NCBI GenBank assembly: GCA_016125085.1
Contig: WGMM01000030.1
Location: forward strand, 1 to 64,000
DNA: 64,000 nucleotides
Reading direction: 5' to 3'
DNA from: a bacterium
GTDB taxonomy: Bacteria > Planctomycetota > Planctomycetia > Isosphaerales > Isosphaeraceae
Under the pieces are notes generated by a model. The model was not told the DNA's origin. It made no database searches and saw only the letters and a list, made by a program, of their open reading frames with translations. The position numbers and the translations under genes were made by a program. The stretch's first letter is position 1. The number at the start of each line of letters is the position of its first letter. Shown in pieces: positions 16,765 through 25,591 of this stretch.

Positions 16765-17843
16765 ATTCGCCGACCGAAGAAACGAGACCGCGTCGCCCAT
16801 TTTCCTGGCGTGCATTCGCCGGCCGTGCCCTCACGACCGGCGGTCCCTTCGCGGGGCTGATTCTTGCCGTCGTGTTCTTTTCGTATCTCACTCGTGAGGA
16901 GGGCACGTTCCTTACCGAGTTCAATATCCGTACGATTGCGGTCCAGTCGGTGATCGTCGGTCTGGCCGCGCTGGGGATGACGCTCGTGATCGTTTCCGCC
17001 GGGATCGATCTTTCGATCGGTTCCCAGGTCGCACTGGTCACGGTCGTGACGGCCGTCCTTGGCCGGGATCATGGCCTGTCGCCGATGGCGTGCGTGATCG
17101 GCGGTACGCTCGTCGGCACGGTTTGCGGCATGGTCAACGGGCTGGCGATCGACCGGCTCAAACTGATGCCCTTCATCGTTACGCTCGGCACGCTTCAGAT
17201 TTATCGCGGGCTCGCGAAACTGCTGGCGAAAAACACGGCGGTCTATTTCCCGGCAGACGCCAAGCCGCCCTGGCTGGCAGAAATCATGGCGATCGAGCCG
17301 GGGCCGAGGCTGGCAGCCTTTGCGAAGAGCCTGCCCCCTGTTCTTGCGAAGCCGGTCCTGGCCATTCCGCCAGCGGTTTGGCTGTTGATCGTCATGGCCA
17401 TGATCGTTTGGGTCGCTTTGCGGAAGACGACGTGGGGCCGATATGTCGTCGCCGTCGGTTCGAACGAGGCGACGGCCCGCCTTTGCGGCCTGCGGGTCGG
17501 TGTGCTGAAGGTGTCGGTCTACACCTTTTGCGGGTTTCTCACGGGACTTGCCGGGATCATGCAATTCGCCGAGATGAACGGCACGGGCGATCCCGTAGTG
17601 GCCGGGGGGCTTGAGCTTGAAGTGATCGCGGCGGTCGTGATCGGCGGCGGCTCACTGGCAGGTGGCGAGGCATCGGTCATCGGCACTTTGACCGGAGCCT
17701 TGATCATGCGAGTGCTTCGCAGTGGATGCGTGCATGCAGGTATCCCGAACGCCACGCAGGACATTCTGATCGGGGCGATCATCGTAAGTGCTGTCGCCCT
17801 GGACAAATTCCGTTCGGGGTTCGCCAAGCGCGCGGCCGGATAA
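16761..17843 (+). CDS. Sugar ABC importer permease (RbsC type)
   Basis: This is a 360-aa inner-membrane permease with about 8-10 helices. The conserved segment GMTLVIVSAGIDLSIGSQVAL and a second GGGSLAGGEASVIGTLTGALIM are hallmarks of the branched-chain/ribose permease family. I place the start at the ATG at 16761, which overlaps the stop of the ATPase gene (ATGA); the track adds 23 codons that run inside the ATPase gene. It pairs with the RbsA-like ATPase and the permuted binding protein. The exact sugar is unknown. Confidence 0.93.
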   Translation: MNSPTEETRPRRPFSWRAFAGRALTTGGPFAGLILAVVFFSYLTREEGTFLTEFNIRTIAVQSVIVGLAALGMTLVIVSAGIDLSIGSQVALVTVVTAVLGRDHGLSPMACVIGGTLVGTVCGMVNGLAIDRLKLMPFIVTLGTLQIYRGLAKLLAKNTAVYFPADAKPPWLAEIMAIEPGPRLAAFAKSLPPVLAKPVLAIPPAVWLLIVMAMIVWVALRKTTWGRYVVAVGSNEATARLCGLRVGVLKVSVYTFCGFLTGLAGIMQFAEMNGTGDPVVAGGLELEVIAAVVIGGGSLAGGEASVIGTLTGALIMRVLRSGCVHAGIPNATQDILIGAIIVSAVALDKFRSGFAKRAAG

Positions 17844-17891
17844 ATGCGGGCGATCTTCGAATTCGTTGCCCCGGAAATCGAGTCGACAGAG

Positions 17892-17964
17892 TACCCCCAA
17901 CCGGACTCGAACCGGTGTCGCCTGGCTGAGAACCAGGTGTCCTAGGCCGCTAGACGATGGGGGC
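17892..17964 (-). tRNA. tRNA-Glu (anticodon CUC)
   Basis: The reverse complement folds as a full 73-nt cloverleaf. The acceptor is GCCCCCA/UGGGGGU with a G-U first pair, and the D-arm GUCUAGCGGCCUAGGAC is near-identical to bacterial tRNA-Glu. The anticodon stem is CCUGG/CCAGG with loop UUCUCAG (CUC reads GAG), and the T-arm is CCGGUUCGAGUCCGG. The discriminator is A and no CCA is encoded. It stands alone between the sugar permease and hemD. Confidence 0.93.
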
Positions 17965-18235
17965 CAGAAGTCTTCATTATCGGTCATGAAGGCCAGGACA
18001 TCAATCTTTCGGTGTTGGGAATGGGCATTCTCCCGATTGCTGGCTTTGTGTGCCCGGTGGTTTGGTGCACTGCTCGGCTGCAGGATGTATCTGCTAGAAT
18101 GGTGGAAATGGTTCCGATCCGATAGCGATCCAGGTACATGGGATGTCAGGCGATCAAGCCTGCAGTCGATGTGTTCTTTCGCAGTCGCCGGAATCGTGCG
18201 TCGCACACGATCCTGTCGCACACGTTTCGCTGGGA

Positions 18236-19138
18236 ATGACGGCATTGTCGAACGAGAACGAGAATTCGGATAACTCATCGGAAAATCTGGCGCGTTTGAG
18301 GGTCGTCGCCCTCGAGAGCCGGATGTCCGACCAGACAGCGATTCTGCTGGAACGTGCCGGGGGCGTCGCAGTTCGCGCCCCTTCAATGCGTGAACTGCCG
18401 CTTGAGGACAACGCCGAAGCGCTTCAGTTCGCGGCGAGGCTGATCGCGGGTGAGATCGATGTCGTCATCTTTTTGACCGGCGTCGGCGCGAAGCACCTGG
18501 CAGATGCGATCGAGACCCGCTATCCGGCAGATCGCTGGCGTGCGGCACTTGAGAGGGCCTTCGTCGTCGCACGTGGGCCGAAGCCGCTCACGGTGTTACG
18601 AGGTTGGAAGGTGCGAGTCGACGTGCAAGTGCCTGAGCCCAACACGTGGCGTGATTTGCTGGGTGCTCTCGACCGGGCGACTGACGTACGCGGCAAGCGC
18701 ATCGCAATTCAGGAATACGGCCAGACCAACACGGAATTGACCGATGGACTCAGCGCACGCGGTGCCGCCGAGGTGATTCGCGTGCCCGTTTACCGCTGGG
18801 CTTTGCCGGAAGATCTCCGGCCGCTCAAGGCCGCGATTCGCGGTTGCATCGATGGGACGGTCGGGGCGATCGTCGTGACCAGCGCACAGCAGGTCCGCCA
18901 TTTGATGCAAGTGGCTCAGGAGGAAGAGCTTGGTGATCCCCTGAAAGACGCCTTGCGCGAGCGTGTCGTCATCGCCAGCGTCGGGCCGGTGGCGACCGAA
19001 GCTCTGGGGGAATTCGGCCTCGTTCCGGATATCGTGCCGGAACATCCGAAGCTGGGGCCTTTGGTCAAATCGCTTGCGGCCGGTTGGCGAACTGTGGGCA
19101 AGACCATGCCCGCAAATGCTTTCGGAGCAGGATCCTGA
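18236..19138 (+). CDS. hemD: Uroporphyrinogen-III synthase
   Basis: The sequence LRVVALESRMSDQTAILLERAGGVAVRAPSMRELP, then VDVVIFLTGVGAKHL and VVTSAQQVRHLMQ with ASVGPVATEALGEFGLVPDIVPEHPKLGPLVKSL, follows the two-domain HemD pattern. The enzyme cyclises hydroxymethylbilane to uroporphyrinogen III, the branch point for heme and cobalamin. The next gene, hemE, uses its product, which strengthens the call. I use the ATG at 18236 (300 aa); the track start at 18143 would add 31 residues without family similarity. Neither has a strong Shine-Dalgarno sequence. Confidence 0.85.
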   Translation: MTALSNENENSDNSSENLARLRVVALESRMSDQTAILLERAGGVAVRAPSMRELPLEDNAEALQFAARLIAGEIDVVIFLTGVGAKHLADAIETRYPADRWRAALERAFVVARGPKPLTVLRGWKVRVDVQVPEPNTWRDLLGALDRATDVRGKRIAIQEYGQTNTELTDGLSARGAAEVIRVPVYRWALPEDLRPLKAAIRGCIDGTVGAIVVTSAQQVRHLMQVAQEEELGDPLKDALRERVVIASVGPVATEALGEFGLVPDIVPEHPKLGPLVKSLAAGWRTVGKTMPANAFGAGS

Positions 19139-19205
19139 CGAATCGTTCGCATCTTCGGGCCCACTCATCACTTGGACTGAGACAGAAAGAAAGACGAATC
19201 CGAAC

Positions 19206-20249
19206 GTGAACACTCCGAAGGTCGGTACGAACGCATTTTCCCTGGCGTGTCGCAGACAGCCCGCCGGGCATACGCCGGTCTGGCTCATGCGGCAGGCCGG
19301 GCGATATCAGCCGGAATACAGGGAGTTGAGGTCGAAGGTCGGATTTCTGGAGCTGTGCCATAGCCCCGAACTGGCGGCCCAGGTGACGATCGACGCGGCG
19401 AACTGGCTCGATACCGATGCCGCAATCCTGTTCGCCGATATTCTGCTGATTCTGGAGCCGATGGGCTTCGACCTTGCATTCGTCAAAGGCGATGGTCCGG
19501 CCATCTACAACCCTGTTCGGGCCGCCGAAGATCTCGACCGGGTGAGAGGCGAAGGAGTCGCGGATGCACTGAGTTACGTGTACGAAGCGGTCCGCCTGAT
19601 CCGCCGCGATCTGCCGGCACATCGCGACCTGATCGGTTTCGCGGGTGCTCCTTTTACGCTGGCCTGTTATGCGATCGAAGGTGGCGGCAGTCGCCATTAC
19701 GACAAGGCCAAGGCCTTCATGTATCGAAATCCTGAGGCATTCGATGCCCTGATGGGCAAGCTCACTTCGGCGACGGTCGAATACCTCAATGCCCAGATCC
19801 GTGCCGGGGCTGATGCGATCCAGCTCTTCGACAGCTGGGTGGGGAATTTGTCTTTGAGGGATTACCGCCGGTTCGTTCAGCCCCACATGAAGACGCTTTT
19901 CGAAGGTCTCTTGCCCGGACCTGTGACGATCCATTTCGGTACCGATACGGGCCATTTGCTGGAAGCCCAGAGAGACGCCGGGGGCGACGTCATCGGGCTC
20001 GACTGGCGAGCGGACCTCGACCAGTGCTGGGCTCGTCTCGGCGATTCTGTGGCCGTGCAGGGCAACCTTGACCCCGTACTGTTGCTGGGGCCATGGGACG
20101 AGATCGAGCGGCAGACGCGTATCATTCTCGATCAGGCTGCCGGAAGGCCGGGCCACATCTTCAATCTTGGGCACGGGATTCTGCCAAGTACGCCGCCGGA
20201 CAATGTACGGCGACTTGTCGATTTCGTGCATGAGGCCACCCGTAGCTGA
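19206..20249 (+). CDS. hemE: Uroporphyrinogen decarboxylase
   Basis: The 347-aa product carries the N-terminal signature PVWLMRQAGRYQPEYRE, the substrate-cleft segment ILFADILLILEPMGFDLAF, GFAGAPFTLACYAIEGG, and the C-terminal LGHGILPSTPPDNV. These are all diagnostic for HemE. It decarboxylates four acetate side chains of uroporphyrinogen III to give coproporphyrinogen III in the cytoplasm. The start is most likely the GTG at 19206; the track start at 18963 lies inside hemD and would add 81 unrelated residues. It lies 67 nt behind hemD on the same strand. Confidence 0.95.
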   Translation: MNTPKVGTNAFSLACRRQPAGHTPVWLMRQAGRYQPEYRELRSKVGFLELCHSPELAAQVTIDAANWLDTDAAILFADILLILEPMGFDLAFVKGDGPAIYNPVRAAEDLDRVRGEGVADALSYVYEAVRLIRRDLPAHRDLIGFAGAPFTLACYAIEGGGSRHYDKAKAFMYRNPEAFDALMGKLTSATVEYLNAQIRAGADAIQLFDSWVGNLSLRDYRRFVQPHMKTLFEGLLPGPVTIHFGTDTGHLLEAQRDAGGDVIGLDWRADLDQCWARLGDSVAVQGNLDPVLLLGPWDEIERQTRIILDQAAGRPGHIFNLGHGILPSTPPDNVRRLVDFVHEATRS

Positions 20250-20267
20250 TGGTCTTCGCTGTATCAC

Positions 20268-20302
20268 ATGAAGCATAAAATCGCTCGCTTGCGACGCTTC
20301 AT
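20268..20302 (+). terminator. Hairpin after hemE
   Basis: ATGAAGC and GCTTCAT pair as a 7-bp outer stem enclosing an inner TCGC/GCGA stem, 18 nt after the hemE stop. There is no T-run, so termination is only suggested. Confidence 0.3.
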
Positions 20303-20347
20303 TCAATCGTCGTCGATCATGGGTTTCGACTTCAGGGATTTTGCCCG

Positions 20348-21337
20348 ATGCCGGTCGTACACAGCCTGACTCTGAACCCTTGCCTGGATAAGACCCTGAC
20401 GGTTCCGCCGTGGAAGCCGGGTGACAATGTCCGTGGTACGGCTGTGCGCGAAGTCGTCGGTGGCAAGGGCAATAACGTGGCCCGAGCGCTGAGGCGACTT
20501 GGTGTCGGAGCCCGGCCTGTCACTTTCCTGGGTGGGGCGACCGGCCAGCGCTGCCGGGAATTGCTCATTCATGACGATGGGTTCGAACCGCTCATCATCG
20601 ATTCGCGCGCGGAAACTCGCACGATTCTGACGGTCCGAACGGGCGAGTCGGCGATTCAATCGGCGTTTTTCGACCCGGATCCCCAAATATCGGCTGACGA
20701 AGCATGTGCGATGCGAACTGCGATCGAGCTGGCGATCCGAAATTCGCAGGTGCGTGCTTTGACGCTTTCGGGGTCGAGCCCGTCCGAAGAAACCCACTCG
20801 TTATTCGCTGAATGCGTAGAGCTTGCTCAGCGCGCGGGCATACCCGTTTTGATGGACACGTACGGACCTTCGCTGCTGCGTGCTTCCGGCAGCGCCCCTG
20901 ATGTCGTGCAGACCAATCTGAAGGAAGCGGCCGGGGCTTTGAAGGTCGAGAGCGATCAACTTTCGGAAGCGGTCATTTTTGACTGGCTCTCCAGCTGGGT
21001 GAAGAGAGGGACAAAACTGGCCCTGGTGACGCAGGGACCGGGATCCGTTCTGGCTGTTTCGAAGGACGCGTTCTGGAGGGTGATCGTACCGAAGATCGAC
21101 CCTGTGAACCCGATCGGCAGCGGCGATAGCTTACTGGCCGGGCTATGTCGTGGACTGCTCGGTGACGAATACGTGACGGATATTCTGAGGTATGCTGTGG
21201 CCTGTGGGGTGGCCAACGCAGCGGTCTGGGATGCTGGTGCGATCGACCCTCGAACGGTTTCTGGCTATGCTGAACTCATCGAGATCCATCAGGTTAGGAT
21301 CGTCGGCGATAAATTCGATACGATCGTCAGGGCTTGA
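20348..21337 (+). CDS. PfkB-family sugar-phosphate kinase (1-phosphofructokinase / tagatose-6-phosphate kinase type)
   Basis: This 329-aa ribokinase-fold enzyme has LTLNPCLDKTL at the N-terminus, the sugar-binding signature VVGGKGNNVARALRRLG near residue 38, and the C-terminal ATP/anion-hole motif NPIGSGDSLLAGL holding the catalytic Asp near residue 258. The TLNPxxD opening and GGKGxN place it in the FruK/LacC branch, so it probably phosphorylates fructose-1-phosphate or tagatose-6-phosphate at the expense of ATP. The small lipoprotein downstream is unlikely to be functionally linked. No PTS gene is visible nearby. Confidence 0.88.
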   Translation: MPVVHSLTLNPCLDKTLTVPPWKPGDNVRGTAVREVVGGKGNNVARALRRLGVGARPVTFLGGATGQRCRELLIHDDGFEPLIIDSRAETRTILTVRTGESAIQSAFFDPDPQISADEACAMRTAIELAIRNSQVRALTLSGSSPSEETHSLFAECVELAQRAGIPVLMDTYGPSLLRASGSAPDVVQTNLKEAAGALKVESDQLSEAVIFDWLSSWVKRGTKLALVTQGPGSVLAVSKDAFWRVIVPKIDPVNPIGSGDSLLAGLCRGLLGDEYVTDILRYAVACGVANAAVWDAGAIDPRTVSGYAELIEIHQVRIVGDKFDTIVRA

Positions 21338-21475
21338 AATCCCGGGATCGATTTCCTAATGTTGAACCGTCCGGTCGGCCAAGGCGGATCATTTCCGTCT
21401 GTCACGAATCTGCGGGATTCGATTCCGTTGTCGTTTCGGCTGATCGGCCCAACTTCGATTGAGGAGACAAATCAA

Positions 21476-21670
21476 GTGAAGAATCTGGTTTTGAGCGGTA
21501 TGTTCCTGATGTTGACGTTCGCGGTTGTCGGCTGTGGTGGCGAAGGTGGCAGTGCCCCTGCTCCCGCTGCCGCTCCCGCTGCTTCGGCCCCGGCTGTCGC
21601 TGGTGATGCTCCGGGTGCTCCGGGCGCTCCCGCTGCTGCTCCTGCCGAAAAGCCTGCTGAGAAGAAATAA
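21476..21670 (+). CDS. Small Ala/Pro-rich lipoprotein
   Basis: A GTG start at 21476 with GAGGAG upstream gives a 64-aa product, MKNLVLSGMFLMLTFAVVGCGG, with a lipobox (VVGC) and then a low-complexity Ala/Pro/Gly tail ending KPAEKK. The ORF track starts 39 codons earlier without a ribosome-binding site. It would be a tiny surface or outer-membrane lipoprotein. Such short lipoproteins are frequent in planctomycetes and have no known function. A clear intrinsic terminator follows. Confidence 0.75.
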   Translation: MKNLVLSGMFLMLTFAVVGCGGEGGSAPAPAAAPAASAPAVAGDAPGAPGAPAAAPAEKPAEKK

Positions 21671-21677
21671 GTGATTC

Positions 21678-21757
21678 GGCTCGGTCCAAGTCGATGACTT
21701 CGACCGAGCCGCAACCGCAAGAAGGGGTGATTCTTCGTACGGAGAATCACCCTTTTT
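21678..21757 (+). terminator. Double hairpin with T-run after the small lipoprotein
   Basis: A first stem GGCTCGGTC/GACCGAGCC (21678-21710) is followed by GGGTGATTCT/AGAATCACCC (21725-21752) directly before TTTTT. The second is a classical rho-independent terminator. Confidence 0.85.
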
Positions 21758-21864
21758 CGTTCCTGACGAAACTTCGACAGAGCGTCGATTCGCCCGCTTC
21801 ATTGCCATTTCGATGATTCGCACCGAAAACTCTGCCGAGACGTCGTATCCGTCGAACAGACGGA

Positions 21865-23007
21865 TTAAGCCTTGAGTTTCCGCGATGCGAACACGAAATA
21901 GCGTGTCATGTTGAAGCTGATACCCGTCGCGATCACGATGCCCACGAATGCCGCGACCAGCTTGTGGTCATCGAAAAAGGCAAAACGCGAAGGAAGCCAG
22001 ATCCGAAGCATGAAACTGACGCAGAGAGCCAGGGCGTTACTGAGCAAGTATGTGCCGTATTGCCTGAGAAAGGTCGAATTTCGCCTGGCGTCATTGAATG
22101 TGAGTCTGCGGTTCAGGATAAAATTCCACGTAATCGCCAGCCAGATCGCGAGAAAACCTGCAAGCGCGAGGTCGGCTGTGCTTTTGACGAGCGGCAATGC
22201 GTATTGACTGAGTTCCGAATTCTTGAAAATGGCCTGGAACCCTGCGTAGCTCGTCAGGTCGACGAACATTCCGGAAAATCCGACCGTGCAGAACTGAACG
22301 AGCCTGGAGACATTGCCGAATTTGTGATCGACATAAGATTTCAGGAAGCTCAATTCGGTCTTGCCGAGTCGCGAATCACTGGCTTTGACAGGTTTCTGGT
22401 AGTCCGTACTGGCGAGCATCATGCTTCTTTCGCTCGGAACGCGAAGCTGGAATTCCAGGGCGATCCATCTTCCGGCGGGCTTAATGGCGGCATTTCTGTC
22501 GCGGATCGCCTGTGGCCGAACGACGAGGGCCGAGGCGTTGACGGCCTGACAGCCGGTCAGTTTTTCCAGCCCGATGGCCGCGATCTTGCCGAACCAGTCG
22601 CGGGAATTCCGCGATGCGACAACAAGATCCGCCTGGTCCGAATTGAGTAATTCGACCGCGTTGAGAAACCAGTTCGGGGCAAGTTCGAAGAAGTCATCGA
22701 CGACGAGCAGCACTTCGTGATCGAGTTTGGGGATGAACTGCTCGATCAGCGTGGAGCGATAGGTCGGGTGGATCGGGCTTTTCGCGTCCGATTCGAATTC
22801 GAGAGTCAGATTGCGGGTTTCGATCTCCCACCCCTGAGCGTCGAACGTGTCTGCGAGAGAGCGGACGTAGGACTCGGAATCGGATTCCTGCCCAGGAATG
22901 CGGTGAAGTGAAAGAATGCACATTCGGCCACGCGACGTACCGCCATATGAGGCGGGACTCGTGGAAGTGCTTGTAACGCGAGTGTGACCGATGGGCATCG
23001 AAGGCAT
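21865..23007 (-). CDS. GtrA-like membrane protein fused to a degenerate GT2-like domain
   Basis: The C-terminal 140 residues (LVQFCTVGFSGMFVDLTSYAGFQ... LAITWNFILNRRLTF... FNMTRYFVFASRKLKA) are a four-helix GtrA domain, which moves polyprenyl-phosphate sugars across membranes. The N-terminal 230 residues resemble a shortened dolichol-phosphate-mannose synthase fold: VLLVVDDFFELAPNWFLNAVELLNSDQADLVVASR sits where the DxD metal site (usually DADLQHDP) is expected. The sugar-nucleotide loop at the start is not recognisable. Fusions of DPM1-like and GtrA domains are known, but here the transferase half looks inactive or highly diverged. The first 45 residues are low-quality and the start may be the ATG at 22923. 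Confidence 0.75.
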   Translation of the reverse strand: MPSMPIGHTRVTSTSTSPASYGGTSRGRMCILSLHRIPGQESDSESYVRSLADTFDAQGWEIETRNLTLEFESDAKSPIHPTYRSTLIEQFIPKLDHEVLLVVDDFFELAPNWFLNAVELLNSDQADLVVASRNSRDWFGKIAAIGLEKLTGCQAVNASALVVRPQAIRDRNAAIKPAGRWIALEFQLRVPSERSMMLASTDYQKPVKASDSRLGKTELSFLKSYVDHKFGNVSRLVQFCTVGFSGMFVDLTSYAGFQAIFKNSELSQYALPLVKSTADLALAGFLAIWLAITWNFILNRRLTFNDARRNSTFLRQYGTYLLSNALALCVSFMLRIWLPSRFAFFDDHKLVAAFVGIVIATGISFNMTRYFVFASRKLKA

Positions 23008-23047
23008 GAACCGGGTTAGATTCGCTAAATCAGGAGACGATAAGCCA

Positions 23048-24202
23048 TCAGTCCCGTGACTCGGACGGGGCGGTGAGGTTCATCGGATCGTTTATCTTAG
23101 CATCGTATGCCGATTCGATCCAACCTCCGCCAAGGACCATGTCGTTTTCGTACAGCGTAAGCACCTGGCCAGGAGTGACGGCCGTCTGGGGCTGGGCGAA
23201 TCGGACGATCACTTGATCAGGCCGGGATTCGGAAACTTGCACGGTCGCCTCGACCGCCTTGTGACGGGCGCGAATCTGTGCGAAGCACGGCAACGGTTCG
23301 GTCGGCGGATCGATATGCCATCCGAACCGTTCGGCCATGAGGCCGGATTTCATCAGGTCATCCTGATCGCCGACCACGACTTCGTTCGATTCCGGAAGAA
23401 TTTCCAGCACGTAAAGCGGTTTCCTGGCTGCGATGCCGATGCCGCGCCGCTGACCCACGGTGAAGGATTCGAAGCCCGTGTGTTCGCCCAGCACCTGGCC
23501 CTGCTTGTCCACGATCATACCGCCGGTTTCGCGTTCGGGAGCCTTTTCCCGCACGAAACGGACATAGTCGTTGTCCGGCACGAAGCAGATTTCCTGACTG
23601 TCCGGCTTGTCGTGCACGGGCAAGTCCATCTGCCGGGCCATCGCCCGGATTTCGGACTTCGGGAAGTCGCCGACCGGGAAGAGAATCCGGGGGAGCACCG
23701 ATTTGCGCAGGCCGGAAAGTACGTACGACTGATCCTTCGTCGCGTCCAGCCCGCGTGCGATCCTGGGGCGGCCTGCCGCATCCCGTACCATCCGGGCATA
23801 GTGTCCGGTGGCCACGTAATCGGCGCCCAGCTTCTGGCCATAGGCCCAGAGCTTGCCGAACTTCAGCCAGATGTTGCACATCACGCAGGGGTTCGGTGTG
23901 CGCCCCTGATAGTATTCGTCGACGAAATAATCGACGATACGCTCGAAGTCGGGCTCGAAATCCAGCACATAAAACGGAATGTCAAGCTTCGACGCGACCC
24001 GCTGGGCATCGAGCGAATCGGTCAGGCTGCAGCAGGTTTTCGTCCGCCGCTCGAATTCGACCGAGTGAGAGCCTGTTCTCATGAACAGGCCAATGACGTC
24101 GTACCCTTTTTCCTTGAGGAGCCATGCGGCAACCGAACTGTCCACGCCCCCACTCATGGCGAGGACGACTCTTGCACCCTTGGGTTCTGCGGTCGCTTGC
24201 AT
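23048..24202 (-). CDS. mnmA: tRNA-specific 2-thiouridylase
   Basis: The protein has the PP-loop VVLAMSGGVDSSVAAWLL at the N-terminus, the first catalytic Cys in TPNPCVMCN, the second in DSQEICFVP, and GHYARM and GFESFTVGQRRGIGI. This full MnmA set identifies the enzyme that thiolates U34 of tRNA-Lys, -Glu and -Gln. I prefer the ATG at 24202 (MQATAEPKG, 384 aa) to the track start at 24253. A TATAAT box at 24264-24259 would place transcription near 24252, downstream of the longer start. A palindrome covers the presumed transcription start. Confidence 0.95.
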   Translation of the reverse strand: MQATAEPKGARVVLAMSGGVDSSVAAWLLKEKGYDVIGLFMRTGSHSVEFERRTKTCCSLTDSLDAQRVASKLDIPFYVLDFEPDFERIVDYFVDEYYQGRTPNPCVMCNIWLKFGKLWAYGQKLGADYVATGHYARMVRDAAGRPRIARGLDATKDQSYVLSGLRKSVLPRILFPVGDFPKSEIRAMARQMDLPVHDKPDSQEICFVPDNDYVRFVREKAPERETGGMIVDKQGQVLGEHTGFESFTVGQRRGIGIAARKPLYVLEILPESNEVVVGDQDDLMKSGLMAERFGWHIDPPTEPLPCFAQIRARHKAVEATVQVSESRPDQVIVRFAQPQTAVTPGQVLTLYENDMVLGGGWIESAYDAKINDPMNLTAPSESRD

Positions 24203-24609
24203 CGAAACGTTTCTCGACGTCACATGCGGCTGTATTGAGACGGCACGTCTCACGCAAGATTATAGCCGATCCGGACCTGCGAAGGTATGGGAATTTCCTC
24301 GGATTGCGAATCGCCCGCGGAATTTCGCATATGTTCCGATTTCCGGACGAACACCGGCTGTAATCGATCCGCAGTAGCCCCCAACCGTTCGAGGCGGAAT
24401 TCGCATCATCAACGGACTATATTCCATCGGAGTCGACCCTGCTTCGCGTGCTTCTTGAATATTCATGAAATTGAGTCTGCCCTGATCGGAGGGATTTACC
24501 GGTGTTCCGGGCGATTCCGGTCAGACCGGTCGATACGCCCGTTTTTCTCCGCTTCGAACGAAGGGACTTGGGGCAACCTGGTCGATCTATAGAGAAGGAT
24601 GTGGACCAG
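24203..24609. promoter_or_regulatory. 407-nt divergent intergenic region with mnmA -10 box and palindrome
   Basis: The region separates mnmA from the divergent BON-like gene. On the minus strand it holds TATAAT (24264-24259) without a good -35 hexamer. TGAGACG-GCA-CGTCTCA (24236-24252), a perfect 7-bp palindrome with a 3-nt spacer, lies immediately downstream. No credible ORF or RNA gene was seen in the rest. Confidence 0.35.
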
Positions 24610-25536
24610 ATGTACTGGACGCTCAGGCAGAGCGGGGTTTTGTCGATGAGCTGCAGGTTCATTCGGGCTATCTTCCTGACTGCCGCGTTTGCGTTTGTCG
24701 TGCAGCATCACGCACAGGCTCAGGCTCCCGGGGACGCTCCTCCAGGACTGCCGCCAGTGATCGAAAGTCTCGGTGCCGGTGATCCGCCGGATCTGCCGCC
24801 GTCATCGTCTCCTTCGGCGCCATCCTTCGATAACGTTACGGCCCCTTATCTGCAGAAGCCTGCCGAAATGCCTGCCCAGGGGCGATCAGGCAGCGTGCTC
24901 GATACGCTCGACAATCTTCCGCCCGTCGGTTCGGAATCGCAGCCGCCCCGATTGCCATCATTACCCGATGATCTTCCGCCTGATTCCCCGGAATCCGCTC
25001 CATCGACATCGGTAGAACAGCCCAGAGTCGTTCGATTCGGCGACGTTCGGACCGAGTCCGCCGCCCGCCAGCAGTTTCCTGAACTTCGGAACAAACCTGC
25101 TTCTCCTTCCCGAAGCTCAAGCGATCTTGCACGGTCTTCGAACCGGCCGGAAGAACCTGAAGCGAAGTCCCGGGGGTTCCTGTCCCGTTTGATGCCCTGG
25201 CGCAGGCAGCCGCCGGCCGAGCCGCCGCTGGTCGTATCCAGCCGAAACGACGACGATCGTTCCTACCGGTCGAACATGCCGCTCGATTCCTCAGTCCCGT
25301 CCGCTCGAAATCGAACGATCGCGGACCGGATCGATCAGGAGTTGCAGAAAAAGGCCGACCGGGCAGCACGTCTGGCGGTCGGAACCAAAACGAATGAGCT
25401 GAATGTCCAGGTGATCGACGAGGAAATCTATATCCGTGCCCGGCCGATGTGGTTCTGGCAACGGCGTCAGATCACAGACGAGCTGCGGAACCTGCAGGGT
25501 TTCGAGCCGAAACGACTGCACGTGACGGTTTATTGA
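24610..25536 (+). CDS. Secreted proline/serine-rich protein with C-terminal BON-like domain
   Basis: The ATG at 24610 follows AGAAGGA at a suitable distance and gives a 308-aa product with a signal peptide (FIRAIFLTAAFAFVVQHHAQAQA). Residues 40-230 are low-complexity, rich in Pro, Ser and Asp (PPGLPP, PPDLPPSSSPS). The last 65 residues, TIADRIDQELQKKADRAARLAVGTKTNELNVQVIDEEIYIRARPMWFWQRRQITDELRNLQGF, have the alpha-beta pattern and length of a BON domain, which binds phospholipid or peptidoglycan. A tethering role at the envelope is inferred. No enzymatic motif is present. Confidence 0.65.
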   Translation: MYWTLRQSGVLSMSCRFIRAIFLTAAFAFVVQHHAQAQAPGDAPPGLPPVIESLGAGDPPDLPPSSSPSAPSFDNVTAPYLQKPAEMPAQGRSGSVLDTLDNLPPVGSESQPPRLPSLPDDLPPDSPESAPSTSVEQPRVVRFGDVRTESAARQQFPELRNKPASPSRSSSDLARSSNRPEEPEAKSRGFLSRLMPWRRQPPAEPPLVVSSRNDDDRSYRSNMPLDSSVPSARNRTIADRIDQELQKKADRAARLAVGTKTNELNVQVIDEEIYIRARPMWFWQRRQITDELRNLQGFEPKRLHVTVY

Positions 25537-25591
25537 CCGGTCGCGTTCGCGACGATCATGATCTCCGTGAAGAATTTTGACCCACAGACAT

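Noticed and set aside
14492-16815. Minus-strand ORFs of 370 and 495 aa
   Set aside because: They are antisense to the binding protein and RbsA-like ATPase, whose motifs are complete.
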